Below, piece by piece: positions 25,649 through 33,842 of a stretch of 64,000 nucleotides of DNA (position 1 is its first letter; each line of letters opens with the position of its first letter). Origin of the DNA: UBA10649 sp965278965 (GTDB lineage: Bacteria; Actinomycetota; Actinomycetes; S36-B12); NCBI GenBank assembly GCA_965278965.1, contig OZ257127.1:3534001-3598000 (forward strand). Direction: 5' to 3'. Under the pieces are notes generated by a model that was not told where the DNA came from, searched no databases, and saw only the letters and a list, made by a program, of their open reading frames with translations. Both the position numbers and the translations under genes were made by a program.

Positions 25649-26542
25649 CTAGCCGCCGCGGCGGACCCCATCATCTGCACAGCGGTCCCGCTCGGCGCTG
25701 AGAGCCTCGACGGTCCGTCGCAGCCGGTGCAGTTCACGGAGCTCGTCCCAGACCTCGTCGACCCAGTCCGGGACCTTCGGCACAGTCAGTCCCGTTGCGG
25801 GCTGCGCGTGTGCTGAGGCCACGATGGCGTGCAGGTCTCGCGCACCCTCGACGTACTCCCGTGGCAGCCGGGGCAGATCGCGCCCGTCCTGGCGGCGGAG
25901 GTCGGGCTCGACGAGCGCGATGAGGTCCGCATCCGAGGGAAGCTTCGGCGGCCGGTCCGAGGGCCGGGCGAACGTGTCGATCGCGTGCACGGCCTCCGCC
26001 GGCCGGCTCACGAGCCGGCCGTAGTCGATGACGAGCCCAGGACGATCGGCGAGCGCGCTCGCGGCGCTGTGGACGTACACGTACCAGAGGCCGAGGGCGC
26101 GTCGCGGGGTGATCCCGTCACGCAGCCATACCGACCCCGCGCTCTCCAACGGGTCGCGAACCGCGAGCACGACCGGGAGTCGCTGCAACGCAAGCCGGTC
26201 CCACAGCGGGACGAGCAGGCTGATGCGGGGGTCCTTCACGAACCACGCCGGATGGTCCGGATCGAGGACGTCCAGAGCATTCCGGTCGGCGCGGAGTGGG
26301 CCGGGGTCCAGCGACTCCCAGTCCGCGGCGGTCGTCCGCGGGGGTGCCTCCCACGAGCCCCCGAGCCGGTTCAGCCAGCGGTTGTCGAGGGCGGCTACGT
26401 CGTCCCGTTCGAAGAACCCGCGGGCGTTCTCAGCGCGCGGGGCCATCACGGTCCCGCCGGTGGCTCGCCCGAGCGCATGCACGACTCGCGCCACCGCACT
26501 GGTGCCCGATCGATGCATGCCGACCACGAGCAGGCCGTCCAT
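25649..26542 (-). CDS. Sulfotransferase family protein
   Basis: 297 residues. The N-terminus DGLLVVGMHRSGTSAVARVV is a PAPS-binding P-loop (residues 8-15). A second conserved region, LPVVLAVRDPLESAGSVWLRD, matches the 3'-phosphate-binding strand and helix of bacterial sulfotransferases. No signal peptide, so it should act in the cytoplasm. The ATG is preceded in frame by GTG-ACG, so the start could be two codons earlier. It is the third sulfotransferase domain in this part of the window. The acceptor is unknown. Confidence 0.78.
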   Translation of the reverse strand: MDGLLVVGMHRSGTSAVARVVHALGRATGGTVMAPRAENARGFFERDDVAALDNRWLNRLGGSWEAPPRTTAADWESLDPGPLRADRNALDVLDPDHPAWFVKDPRISLLVPLWDRLALQRLPVVLAVRDPLESAGSVWLRDGITPRRALGLWYVYVHSAASALADRPGLVIDYGRLVSRPAEAVHAIDTFARPSDRPPKLPSDADLIALVEPDLRRQDGRDLPRLPREYVEGARDLHAIVASAHAQPATGLTVPKVPDWVDEVWDELRELHRLRRTVEALSAERDRCADDGVRRGG

Positions 26543-26676
26543 CGTCACGCCCACGAGCCGTTGGCGGACGCGATGGCCGTCACCCGCGCGTGCACGCGGG
26601 CACTTTATCCCGGGCCTCCCGCTCGGTAGCATGCGCGCGGCAGGCAGGACGCCTGGCGACTGACGGGGGAGTCCTG

Positions 26677-27237
26677 ATGCGAGTGACCCGACGACTTCTG
26701 GCGGCTGCGTCCGCTGCCGCGGTGGCAACCGGCCTCGGACTGGCCATGGCGCCATCCGCGTCCGCCGACCAGGTCTGGCACCAGGCCTTCGTCCGTTCCT
26801 CGGCCGACGCGCCGTGCCCGGCCCCCGCCGGCGAGACCGCGTGGGAGGACGGCTTCACCGGACAGCGCGAGTGGACGCCGTCATGGGCGCTGTGGCCGAA
26901 CGACGGGAAGGGCGGCTGGGTCTGCGAGCGGACGATCATCTGGGCGCACGACGGCGGGTCCGACGGCTCTCCGGCCACGCCGAGCATCGGCTGCCAGCAG
27001 TTCGGGCCGGGCTTCTACGTGCTCTTCGGGGCTGTCCCGGCGGTGCCCAGCGGCACGCTGAACTACGAGAATGCGGCGTGCACGACTCCCGGCATCACGA
27101 ACGGCTACCCGTTGGTCTACGCCCCCGACGGGATCGACCAAGCCGAGGAGCTGTGTGGCGAGTACGCCCCCTACTGGACCACCACGCTCGAGCACTACGC
27201 CTCGAACCCGGTGTGGGGCTGCGTCGGCTACCCGTGA
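26677..27237 (+). CDS. Small secreted protein, Cys/Trp-rich, unknown function
   Basis: 186 residues with a clear Sec signal peptide: MRVTRRLLAAA basic start, hydrophobic core to about residue 25, and a PSASA-DQ cleavage site near 29. The mature part has six Cys, consistent with disulfides, and many Trp, for example GQREWTPSWALWPNDGKGGW. I recognise no family. A GGGGGAG ribosome site precedes the ATG, and TAGCAT at 26627-26632 could be the -10. It is divergent from the sulfotransferase gene and converges on the DUF1844 gene. An extracellular role is inferred from the signal peptide only. Confidence 0.72.
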   Translation: MRVTRRLLAAASAAAVATGLGLAMAPSASADQVWHQAFVRSSADAPCPAPAGETAWEDGFTGQREWTPSWALWPNDGKGGWVCERTIIWAHDGGSDGSPATPSIGCQQFGPGFYVLFGAVPAVPSGTLNYENAACTTPGITNGYPLVYAPDGIDQAEELCGEYAPYWTTTLEHYASNPVWGCVGYP

Positions 27238-27262
27238 CCCGCACACCCGATGACGGGGCTGG

Positions 27263-27655
27263 TCAGTAGACCGGACCGGTCAGGTCCTCGCCGGGTCCAC
27301 GGCCGGGCGGGTCGGGCACGATGGAGGCCTCGCGGAAGGCGCGCTGGAGCGAGCTGAGCCCGTCTCGCAGCGGGGCCGCGTGCATCGAGCCGAGCGACGG
27401 AGCGGACGCCGTGACGAGCCCCGCGAGCGCGGTGATGAGGATCCGCGCCTCCGCGAGGTCGGGCGCCGGCGCTGGGCGGCCGTCCTCGTCCGCCCCAAGC
27501 CCGCACGCCAGTGCCGCTGCTGTCATCAGGTGCATCGACACCGTGAGCACCACCTCCACGGCCGGGACGTCGGCCAGATCGAGGGGTTCGGCGGCGGCAG
27601 GGTCCGGCCCGTCGACCTCAGCCTGCTCCGAGCGGATTTCGGGCGTCTGCGTCAC
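27263..27655 (-). CDS. DUF1844 protein
   Basis: 130 residues. VEVVLTVSMHLMTAAALACGL and the following DLAEARILITALAGLV are the conserved core of the actinobacterial DUF1844 family, a short helical protein of unknown function. The GTG start is chosen because GAAAGG lies about 10 nt upstream; an ATG 17 codons earlier lacks a ribosome site. Its usual neighbours are SseB and infC. infC is divergent from it here, but SseB is displaced by the island. Confidence 0.82.
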   Translation of the reverse strand: MTQTPEIRSEQAEVDGPDPAAAEPLDLADVPAVEVVLTVSMHLMTAAALACGLGADEDGRPAPAPDLAEARILITALAGLVTASAPSLGSMHAAPLRDGLSSLQRAFREASIVPDPPGRGPGEDLTGPVY

Positions 27656-27661
27656 GGCTGG

Positions 27662-27876
27662 TAGCCTTTCACCCGACTGACCCGGCTTCACGGCCGGGTC
27701 GCGCAAGCGGAGTCCTCGACTCCCACCTGCGGACCGCCTTGCTCGACAGGTCCTGTGGGTCTTGGCATGTGGCGCATTCGCGTGCGCGCATGCCCTGCCG
27801 AGGCCTCCGCGCGCGCTGCGCCGGAGGCCTTATGCCTTCCGGGGGCAGGTCGCCCGCACCCCAGCAAGGAGGCACC
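27662..27876 (+). promoter_or_regulatory. infC leader region with hairpin
   Basis: The DUF1844-infC gap has no gene. TAGCCT at 27662-27667 is a candidate -10 that would give a leader of about 200 nt. A 9-bp stem pairs 27801-27809 with 27822-27830 (AGGCCTCCG/CGGAGGCCT), with no T-tract. A strong AAGGAGG lies at 27866-27872. Long structured leaders before infC-rpmI-rplT operons often mediate ribosomal-protein or IF3 feedback, but I cannot match this one to a known leader class. Confidence 0.45.
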
Positions 27877-28491
27877 ATCAGCGCTGAACCCCGGATCAAC
27901 GACCGGATCCGTGTGCCCGAGGTCCGTCTCGTGGGACCCAACGGCGAGCAGGTTGGGATCGTCCGCATCGAGGACGCCCTCCGTCTGGCTGTCGAGGCCG
28001 ATCTGGACCTCGTCGAAGTCGCCCCCATGGCGAAGCCGCCCGTCTGCAAGCTCATGGACTTCGGCAAGTTCAAGTACGAGGCCGCGCTCAAGGAGCGTGA
28101 GTCCCGCAAGAACCAGACGCACACGATCATCAAGGAGATGAAGCTCCGCCCGAAGATCGACTCGCACGACTACGAGACCAAGAAGGGTCACGTCGAGCGG
28201 TTCCTGCGGGCCGGGGACAAGGTCAAGATCACCATCATGTTCCGCGGCCGCGAGCAGAGCCGGCCCGAGCTCGGCCTGCGCCTTCTTGGCCGCCTGGCCG
28301 AGGACGTGACCGAGCTGGGCTTCGTCGAGGCGACACCCAAGCAGGACGGCCGCAACATGACGATGGTCCTGGCCCCGCACCGCAAGAAGTCCGAGGTCAA
28401 GCTCGATGTCGCCAAGGCGCGCGCTGCTGTCGAAGGCGCGCAGGACGAGGCCGTCGACGTGACCGAGGCGGAGCAGGCGCAGACCGTCTAG
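27877..28491 (+). CDS. infC: Translation initiation factor IF-3 (ATC start codon)
   Basis: A 204-residue factor that binds the 30S subunit and discriminates start codons. RINDRIRVPEVRLVGPNGEQ opens the N-domain. VEVAPMAKPPVCKLMDFGKFKYE is the N-domain end and linker. The C-domain carries KEMKLRPKIDSHDYETK and FRGREQSRPELG. No ATG/GTG/TTG fits: the conserved N-terminus is reached in frame only from ATC, placed 4 nt after AAGGAGG. Non-canonical AUU/AUC starts are a known IF3 autoregulation device. The nearest in-frame ATG is 15 codons upstream without a ribosome site. Confidence 0.93.
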   Translation: MSAEPRINDRIRVPEVRLVGPNGEQVGIVRIEDALRLAVEADLDLVEVAPMAKPPVCKLMDFGKFKYEAALKERESRKNQTHTIIKEMKLRPKIDSHDYETKKGHVERFLRAGDKVKITIMFRGREQSRPELGLRLLGRLAEDVTELGFVEATPKQDGRNMTMVLAPHRKKSEVKLDVAKARAAVEGAQDEAVDVTEAEQAQTV

Positions 28492-28594
28492 CGGTCGACG
28501 CACACCAGACCACCCGGTCCACCCGGACCGGTCGCCGTCCCACGGGTCGGCACGCCAGAGCACGACGCCACCGAGCAACACGACGAGGAATGCC

Positions 28595-28789
28595 ATGCCG
28601 AAGCAGAAGACCCACAGCGGGGCCAAGAAGCGGTTCAAGGTGACCGGCTCGGGCAAGATCACCCACGAGCAGGCCAACCGCCGCCACCTCATGGAGGTCA
28701 AGTCCTCCAAGCGCACCCGCAAGCTGGAGTCCGACCAGGTCGTCGCGCCCGCCGACGTCAAGAGGGTCAAGCGCCTCCTAGGCCGCTAG
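28595..28789 (+). CDS. rpmI: 50S ribosomal protein L35
   Basis: 64 residues. MPKQKTHSGAKKRFKVTGSG is the canonical L35 N-terminus, followed by the basic HLMEVKSSKRTRKLESD. It lies between infC and rplT in the universal infC-rpmI-rplT operon, 103 bp after infC, with GAGGA just before the ATG. Confidence 0.98.
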   Translation: MPKQKTHSGAKKRFKVTGSGKITHEQANRRHLMEVKSSKRTRKLESDQVVAPADVKRVKRLLGR

Positions 28790-28847
28790 GCCTCCGCCCG
28801 AACCGGGCCGACCACCCCCCGACGACCCAGCTGATCAGGAGAACGAC

Positions 28848-29216
28848 ATGGCACGCGTCAAGCGCGCAGTGAATGCACACAAGAAGCGCCGCGAGACCCT
28901 CGAGCGCGCGTCCGGCTACCGCGGACAGCGGTCCCGGCTGTACCGCAAGGCCAAGGAGCAGGTCACCCACTCCCTCGTCTACGCGTACGCCGACCGCCGG
29001 ACCCGCAAGGGCGACTTCCGCCGCCTGTGGATCCAGCGCATCAACGCCGGCTGCCGGCTCAACGGCATGACCTACAACCGCTTCATCCAGGGCCTGAAGG
29101 CGGCCGGCGTCGAGGTCGACCGCCGGATGCTGGCCGAGCTCGCCGTCAACGACGCCCCCGCCTTCGCGGCGCTGGTCGTCGTGGCCCGCGAGTCCGTCCC
29201 CGCCGCCGCTGCCTGA
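28848..29216 (+). CDS. rplT: 50S ribosomal protein L20
   Basis: 122 residues. MARVKRAVNAHKKRR begins a very basic N-terminal extension that penetrates the 23S rRNA. GYRGQRSRLYRKAKEQV and WIQRINAGCRLNGMTYNRFI are conserved L20 segments. AGGAGAACG precedes the ATG. L20 is needed early in 50S assembly and in many bacteria represses its own operon through the leader. Confidence 0.98.
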   Translation: MARVKRAVNAHKKRRETLERASGYRGQRSRLYRKAKEQVTHSLVYAYADRRTRKGDFRRLWIQRINAGCRLNGMTYNRFIQGLKAAGVEVDRRMLAELAVNDAPAFAALVVVARESVPAAAA

Positions 29217-29229
29217 CGTCCCGTCGCCG

Positions 29230-30081
29230 GTGACGCGACTCACGTCGACGTCCTCCGACCGGGTCAAGGCGGTCCGGGCGCTGCACGAGCGCTCGGGCCG
29301 CCGTAAGGCCGGCCGCTTCCTCGTGGAGGGTCCGCAACCCGTCCGCGCCGCGCTGGCCGCCGCGAGCACTGCGCCGGCCGGTGTCGTCGCCCGCGAGGTC
29401 TTCCTCGACGGTGACCTCGACGGTGACGGCGAGCTGCCGTTCGCGGACATCGTCGCGGCGGCGCATGCGCTGGCCGTTCCCGTGACCGCCGTGAGCGGCC
29501 GCGTGCTCGCCGCGATGGCGCAGACCGAGCAGCCGCAAGGGGTCCTGGTCGTCTGCGACCTGATCCCGGCACCGGCGCTGGCCGATGTCGCCGACCGCGA
29601 CGGGCCGATCGTCGTCCTCGACGCGGTCATGGACCCCGGCAACGTCGGCACGATCATCCGGACCGCGGCGGCCGCCGGGGCCGCCGCCGTCATCCTCGGC
29701 GCCGGGAGCGCCGACCCCCACAACGGCAAGGTCGTCCGCGCAACAGCCGGCGCCTTGTTCGCCGTGCCTGTCGTGGTCGGCGCGGACATCGACGACGTCG
29801 CGGCGGCTGCCCACGCCGCAGGACGCCCGGTCGTCGTCGCAACCGGCGATGCCGAGGACGACCTCTTCACGGCCGCTCGTGAGGGCCGTCTTGGTCCTCG
29901 TGCCTGCTGGGTCGTCGGCTCCGAGGCCCACGGCGTAGGCGCCGCCGCCCGCGCAGCCGCCGACCTCCTCGTCCGCATCCCCATGGCCGACGGGCCGGAG
30001 TCCCTCAACGCGGGCGTCGCCGCGGCCGTCGCCCTCTACGTCACGGCCTACGCCACGTCGGGACCATCCCGAGCGGGGTGA
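29230..30081 (+). CDS. SpoU/TrmH-family 23S rRNA 2'-O-methyltransferase
   Basis: 283 residues. The N-terminal substrate-binding part starts RVKAVRALHERSGRRKAGRFLVEGPQ. The SPOUT knot follows with VVLDAVMDPGNVGTIIRTAAAAGA (motif 1), WVVGSEAHGVG (motif 2) and IPMADGPESLNAGVAAAVALY (motif 3). The family 2'-O-methylates rRNA; the exact nucleotide is not readable. It follows rplT by 13 bp. In most actinobacteria pheS comes next, but here 5.3 kb of other genes intervene. Confidence 0.9.
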   Translation: MTRLTSTSSDRVKAVRALHERSGRRKAGRFLVEGPQPVRAALAAASTAPAGVVAREVFLDGDLDGDGELPFADIVAAAHALAVPVTAVSGRVLAAMAQTEQPQGVLVVCDLIPAPALADVADRDGPIVVLDAVMDPGNVGTIIRTAAAAGAAAVILGAGSADPHNGKVVRATAGALFAVPVVVGADIDDVAAAAHAAGRPVVVATGDAEDDLFTAAREGRLGPRACWVVGSEAHGVGAAARAAADLLVRIPMADGPESLNAGVAAAVALYVTAYATSGPSRAG

Positions 30082-30088
30082 CAGACTT

Positions 30089-30913
30089 ATGCCCATGAAT
30101 CCGGCGGACTACGTGACTCTCCCGATCTTCGCGGAGAACGGCTACGTCATCCTCGACGCGTACGACCAGGCCGCGGACCCGCGTGAGTGGGAGGACATCA
30201 CCTTCGTCGACTGGAAGTCCTCCGGCGACACGCGCTTCGCCCCCCTCGCCAGCGCCTACGGCGACCTGGAGTGCAACGGCTTCTGGAACCACACCCCGGC
30301 TAAGACGGACAAGGACGGTGTGTGGGTCGAGGAGAACGTCGCGCTCGCACCGCGGCTCGTCGCCCGCGCTCAGGAGCCCGGCGCCAACGTGGGGCGATGC
30401 CGCGTCATCGAGCTCCAGCCCAACACCTACGGCGACGCGCTGTACAACCTGCACCGCGATGACAACAACCGGCTCAACCCAGCCGGCACCGGCTGGATCG
30501 TCCGAGGGTTCTTCAACCTGACCGACGACGCCGACTCCTACATGGTCCTGCGCGAGGATCGCGACGACCCGTCGACGGAGACGCGGATCGCGCTGCCGGC
30601 GGGCGCGCAGGCGATCATCGACACGCAGCGGCTGTGGCACGCTGTGTGGCACCCCGGCCCGGACCCGCGGTACTGCCTGATCACCTCGTGGGAGAGCGGT
30701 CCGCAGCTGCAGGCCTACATCGAGGCGCTGCACGGCGTCGGCGCCATCGACGTGCCTCCGCTGGCCCCGCAGGTCGTTGCCGAGGGGGAGGCGCACGCCC
30801 AGGCGCGGCGCGACGCGCGCGCCGCGGCGATCGCCGCCCGCGGTGACGACCCCACGTTCGGCGACGGCAGCCTGTCGGCCGGCCCCGCGATGGAGGTTCT
30901 CTCCGAAGCCTGA
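30089..30913 (+). CDS. Putative Fe(II)/2-oxoglutarate-type oxygenase
   Basis: 274 residues. A cupin-like core can be traced: LHRDDNN gives His122-x-Asp124. RLWHAVWHPGPDPRYCLITSW supplies the distal His (184 or 188) and an Arg (194) in the position expected for the 2-oxoglutarate carboxylate. I cannot name the subfamily. The start is uncertain, as ATG codons at 30089 and 30095 are both possible. It starts 8 bp after the rRNA methyltransferase and precedes cysD. Its presence in the block that makes PAPS suggests, but does not prove, a link to the sulfation genes. Confidence 0.62.
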   Translation: MPMNPADYVTLPIFAENGYVILDAYDQAADPREWEDITFVDWKSSGDTRFAPLASAYGDLECNGFWNHTPAKTDKDGVWVEENVALAPRLVARAQEPGANVGRCRVIELQPNTYGDALYNLHRDDNNRLNPAGTGWIVRGFFNLTDDADSYMVLREDRDDPSTETRIALPAGAQAIIDTQRLWHAVWHPGPDPRYCLITSWESGPQLQAYIEALHGVGAIDVPPLAPQVVAEGEAHAQARRDARAAAIAARGDDPTFGDGSLSAGPAMEVLSEA

Positions 30914-30923
30914 CCCGCCAGCT

Positions 30924-30941
30924 CCTCGCGTTCTCGCGAGG
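30924..30941 (+). terminator. Short hairpin before cysD
   Basis: CCTCGCG (30924-30930) pairs perfectly with CGCGAGG (30935-30941) across a TTCT tetraloop, 11 nt after the oxygenase stop. There is no T-tract. It could end the upstream transcript or be a leader element of cysDNC. Confidence 0.35.
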
Positions 30942-30984
30942 TACGAGGGGATCCGTCCCCGCACACGAGAGGACCCAACGAACA

Positions 30985-31917
30985 GTGACCACCGCCACGT
31001 CGGTCGCGTCGGTGCCTTACGACGCGGTGCTCGACGAGCTGGAGGCCGAGGCGATCCACATCTACCGCGAGACCGCGGCCGCCTTCAAGAACCCGGTGCT
31101 GCTGTACAGCATCGGCAAGGACTCGTCGGTGCTGCTGCACCTGGCGATCAAGGCGTTCGCCCCGGCCCCGATCCCGTTCCCGGTCATGCACATCGACACG
31201 GGCTGGAAGTTCTCGGAGATGATCGCGTTCCGTGACCGCCGCGTCGCCGAGCTCGGCCTGGACCTGCGCATCGCGCAGAACACGCAGGCCATTGCCGACG
31301 GCGTCACGCCGTTCACCCACGGCACGCATGAGTACACGCGGCTGATGAAGACCGTCGCGCTGCGCGAGGGCATCGACCGGTACGGCTTCGACGCGGCCGT
31401 CGGCGGCGCCCGTCGCGACGAGGAGCGCAGCCGTGCCAAGGAGCGCATCTTCAGCCTGCGCGAGCCCGGCCACCAGTGGGATCCGCGCAAGCAGCGGCCG
31501 GAGTTCTGGCGGACGGCGAACACGCAGCTCGCCCCGGGGCAGAGCATGCGGGTGTTCCCGCTGTCGAACTGGACCGAGCTGGACGTCTGGAAGTACATCC
31601 AGCGCGAGGACATCCCGATCCCGGACCTCTACTTCGCCAAGGCGCGCCCGATCGTCGAGCGCGACGGCACGCTCATCATGGTCGACGACGACCGCTTCCC
31701 CCTGGCGGACGGGGAGCAGCCCGAGCTGCGCGTCGTCCGCTTCCGCACCCTGGGCTGCTACCCGCTCACCGGTGCCGTCGAGTCGACCGCGGACACGATG
31801 GAACAGCTCGTCGCCGAGATGGCCGGAGCCAAGTACTCCGAGCGCTCCGGCCGCCTCATCGACGGAGAGAGCGGCGCGGAGTCCATGGAGGGCAAGAAGA
31901 AGGAGGGCTACTTCTAG
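30985..31917 (+). CDS. cysD: Sulfate adenylyltransferase small subunit
   Basis: A 310-residue subunit of ATP sulfurylase, making adenosine 5'-phosphosulfate from sulfate and ATP. The PP-loop SIGKDSSVLLHL is at residues 42-53. GGARRDEERSRAKERIFSLRE and the C-terminal SERSGRLIDGE are hallmarks of the heterodimeric CysD type. The stop TAG shares its last base with the GTG of cysNC. No sulfate reductase or sulfite reductase genes are adjacent, so the pathway may serve sulfation rather than, or besides, cysteine synthesis. Confidence 0.95.
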   Translation: MTTATSVASVPYDAVLDELEAEAIHIYRETAAAFKNPVLLYSIGKDSSVLLHLAIKAFAPAPIPFPVMHIDTGWKFSEMIAFRDRRVAELGLDLRIAQNTQAIADGVTPFTHGTHEYTRLMKTVALREGIDRYGFDAAVGGARRDEERSRAKERIFSLREPGHQWDPRKQRPEFWRTANTQLAPGQSMRVFPLSNWTELDVWKYIQREDIPIPDLYFAKARPIVERDGTLIMVDDDRFPLADGEQPELRVVRFRTLGCYPLTGAVESTADTMEQLVAEMAGAKYSERSGRLIDGESGAESMEGKKKEGYF

Positions 31918-33803
31918 TGGCCACCACCACCCTGACCCCCGTCCTGCACCTGGTCACCTGCGGATCGGTCGACGACGGGAAGTCGACCCTGATCGGCCGC
32001 CTGCTCGCCGACACGAACTCCGTGCCGCTGGACACCCTCGAGTACGCCCGGCGCACTCGCCGGGGCGGCTCGACGATCCCGGTCGGCGAGATCGACTACT
32101 CGCTGCTCACCGACGGTCTGGAGGCCGAGCGCGAGCAGGGGATCACGATCGACGTCGCGTACCGGCACATGAACCTGCCGAACGGCCGGCGCGTGCTGAT
32201 CGCCGACTCGCCGGGGCACGAGCAGTACACCCGCAACATGGCGGTCGCGGCGTCCAACGGCGATGTCGCCGTGCTGATGGTCGACGCCGCCCGCGGGGTG
32301 CGCCCGCAGACGCACCGGCACCTGACGATCTGCGCGCTGATGGGCGTCAAGACGGTCATCGTCGCCGTGAACAAGATGGACCTCATCGACTACGACCACG
32401 CCACGTTCGAGGAGATCGTCGGCTCGGTCCGCGTCACGGCCGCGCGGCTGGACGTCCCCGAGGTGATCGCCGTCCCGGTGAGCGCCGTCACCGGCGAGAA
32501 CGTCATCACCCCGAGCCGCTCGATGGACTGGTACCACGGGCCGACCTTGCTGCAGGTGCTCGAGCAGTGGGAGCCGCTCGAGGTGCGTGAGGGCGGCTCC
32601 GTCGTCGACGCCCCGTTCCGGTTCCCGGTGCAGTTCATCGTCCGTTCCGAGGGGAACTTCCGCGGGTACGCGGGCACGGTCGTCTCCGGCCAGGTGGCCG
32701 TTGGAGACAAGGTCGTCATCGCCGACTCCGGCCGGACCGCGGCGATCGACCGCATCGTCACCTACGACCTGCACGTCGACGGGCATATCGCCGACCTGCC
32801 GTACGCCGAGACCGGGCAGGCCGTCACGATCACACTCGACCACGAAGTCGACGTCACGCGCGGTGACGTCATCGCCGCCGCCGGCAGCGACCAGCTGCAG
32901 CCCGCCGACCGGTTCGCGACGGACCTCGTGTGGATCGGCGAGGAGCCGTTGGCGCATGGCCGGTCCTACCTGCTGGTCTCCGGCTCCCGCTCGGTCCCGG
33001 CCACCGTCACGAGCGTCCGCTACCGACAGGACGTCGTCACCGGCCACGAGGACGCGGCGCGCCTGCTGGAGATGAACGACATCGGCCGCGTCGAGATCGC
33101 CACGGACAAGCCGGTCCCGATGGATCCGTACACGGTGTGCCGTGACACCGGTGGCTTCCTCCTCGTCGACCGGGTGACGGCCGACACCGTCGCGGCCGGC
33201 ATGGTGCGTCACACGATGCGACGGGCGTTCAACGTCGTCGAGCAGACGTACGACGTCGATTTCGACGCGCGTCGCCTGCTGATGGGTCACGAAGCCAAGG
33301 TCGTGTGGCTGACGGGCCTGCCCGGCTCGGGCAAGTCGACGATCGCCGATGCGGCCGTCCGCCGACTGCACGCGCTCGGGGTCCACACGTACGTCCTTGA
33401 CGGTGACAACGTGCGCATGGGCCTGAACAAGGACCTCGGGTTCACCTCCGAGGACCGCGCCGAGAACGTCCGCCGTGTCGGCGAGGTCAGCAAGCTCATG
33501 CGCGACGCCGGCCTGGTCGTGTTCGTCGCCCTCGTCTCGCCCTACCGGGCCGACCGCGACGCGGTGAAGGGACTGTTCGAAGAGGGCCAGTTCCTCGAGG
33601 CTTACGTCGACACACCGGTCGAGGTGTGCGCCGAGCGCGACCCGAAGGGCCTGTACGCCAAGGCGAAGTCCGGCACATTGCCGAACATGACGGGCATGGG
33701 CCAGGCCTATGAGGCGCCCGAGCACGCCGACCTCGTGCTCCACGGGGTCGGCGACCTCGAGGCGTCGGCGGAGGTCCTCGTGCGCGCGATCCTGGGGGAG
33801 TAG
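31917..33803 (+). CDS. cysNC: Sulfate adenylyltransferase GTPase subunit fused to APS kinase
   Basis: 628 residues, NodQ-like. The EF-Tu-like GTPase CysN part (1-440) has GSVDDGKSTLIGRLL (G1), the DSPGHEQYTRN (G3) and NKMD (G4) motifs and two beta-barrel domains. The APS kinase part (450-628) has P-loop GLPGSGKSTIADA near 466-478, the DGDNVR segment and ERDPKGLYAKAKSG. With CysD it converts sulfate to PAPS, the donor for sulfotransferases. Three sulfotransferase domains are encoded within 20 kb. Confidence 0.95.
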   Translation: MATTTLTPVLHLVTCGSVDDGKSTLIGRLLADTNSVPLDTLEYARRTRRGGSTIPVGEIDYSLLTDGLEAEREQGITIDVAYRHMNLPNGRRVLIADSPGHEQYTRNMAVAASNGDVAVLMVDAARGVRPQTHRHLTICALMGVKTVIVAVNKMDLIDYDHATFEEIVGSVRVTAARLDVPEVIAVPVSAVTGENVITPSRSMDWYHGPTLLQVLEQWEPLEVREGGSVVDAPFRFPVQFIVRSEGNFRGYAGTVVSGQVAVGDKVVIADSGRTAAIDRIVTYDLHVDGHIADLPYAETGQAVTITLDHEVDVTRGDVIAAAGSDQLQPADRFATDLVWIGEEPLAHGRSYLLVSGSRSVPATVTSVRYRQDVVTGHEDAARLLEMNDIGRVEIATDKPVPMDPYTVCRDTGGFLLVDRVTADTVAAGMVRHTMRRAFNVVEQTYDVDFDARRLLMGHEAKVVWLTGLPGSGKSTIADAAVRRLHALGVHTYVLDGDNVRMGLNKDLGFTSEDRAENVRRVGEVSKLMRDAGLVVFVALVSPYRADRDAVKGLFEEGQFLEAYVDTPVEVCAERDPKGLYAKAKSGTLPNMTGMGQAYEAPEHADLVLHGVGDLEASAEVLVRAILGE

Positions 33804-33842
33804 CCACCCTCGCGGCCGGTGGTCGTACGGCAGGATGCGCGG

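Noticed and set aside
16786..27262. Mobile element carrying the accessory island
   Set aside because: No transposase, integrase, att-like direct repeat or tRNA edge is visible, and base composition looks the same as in the flanks.
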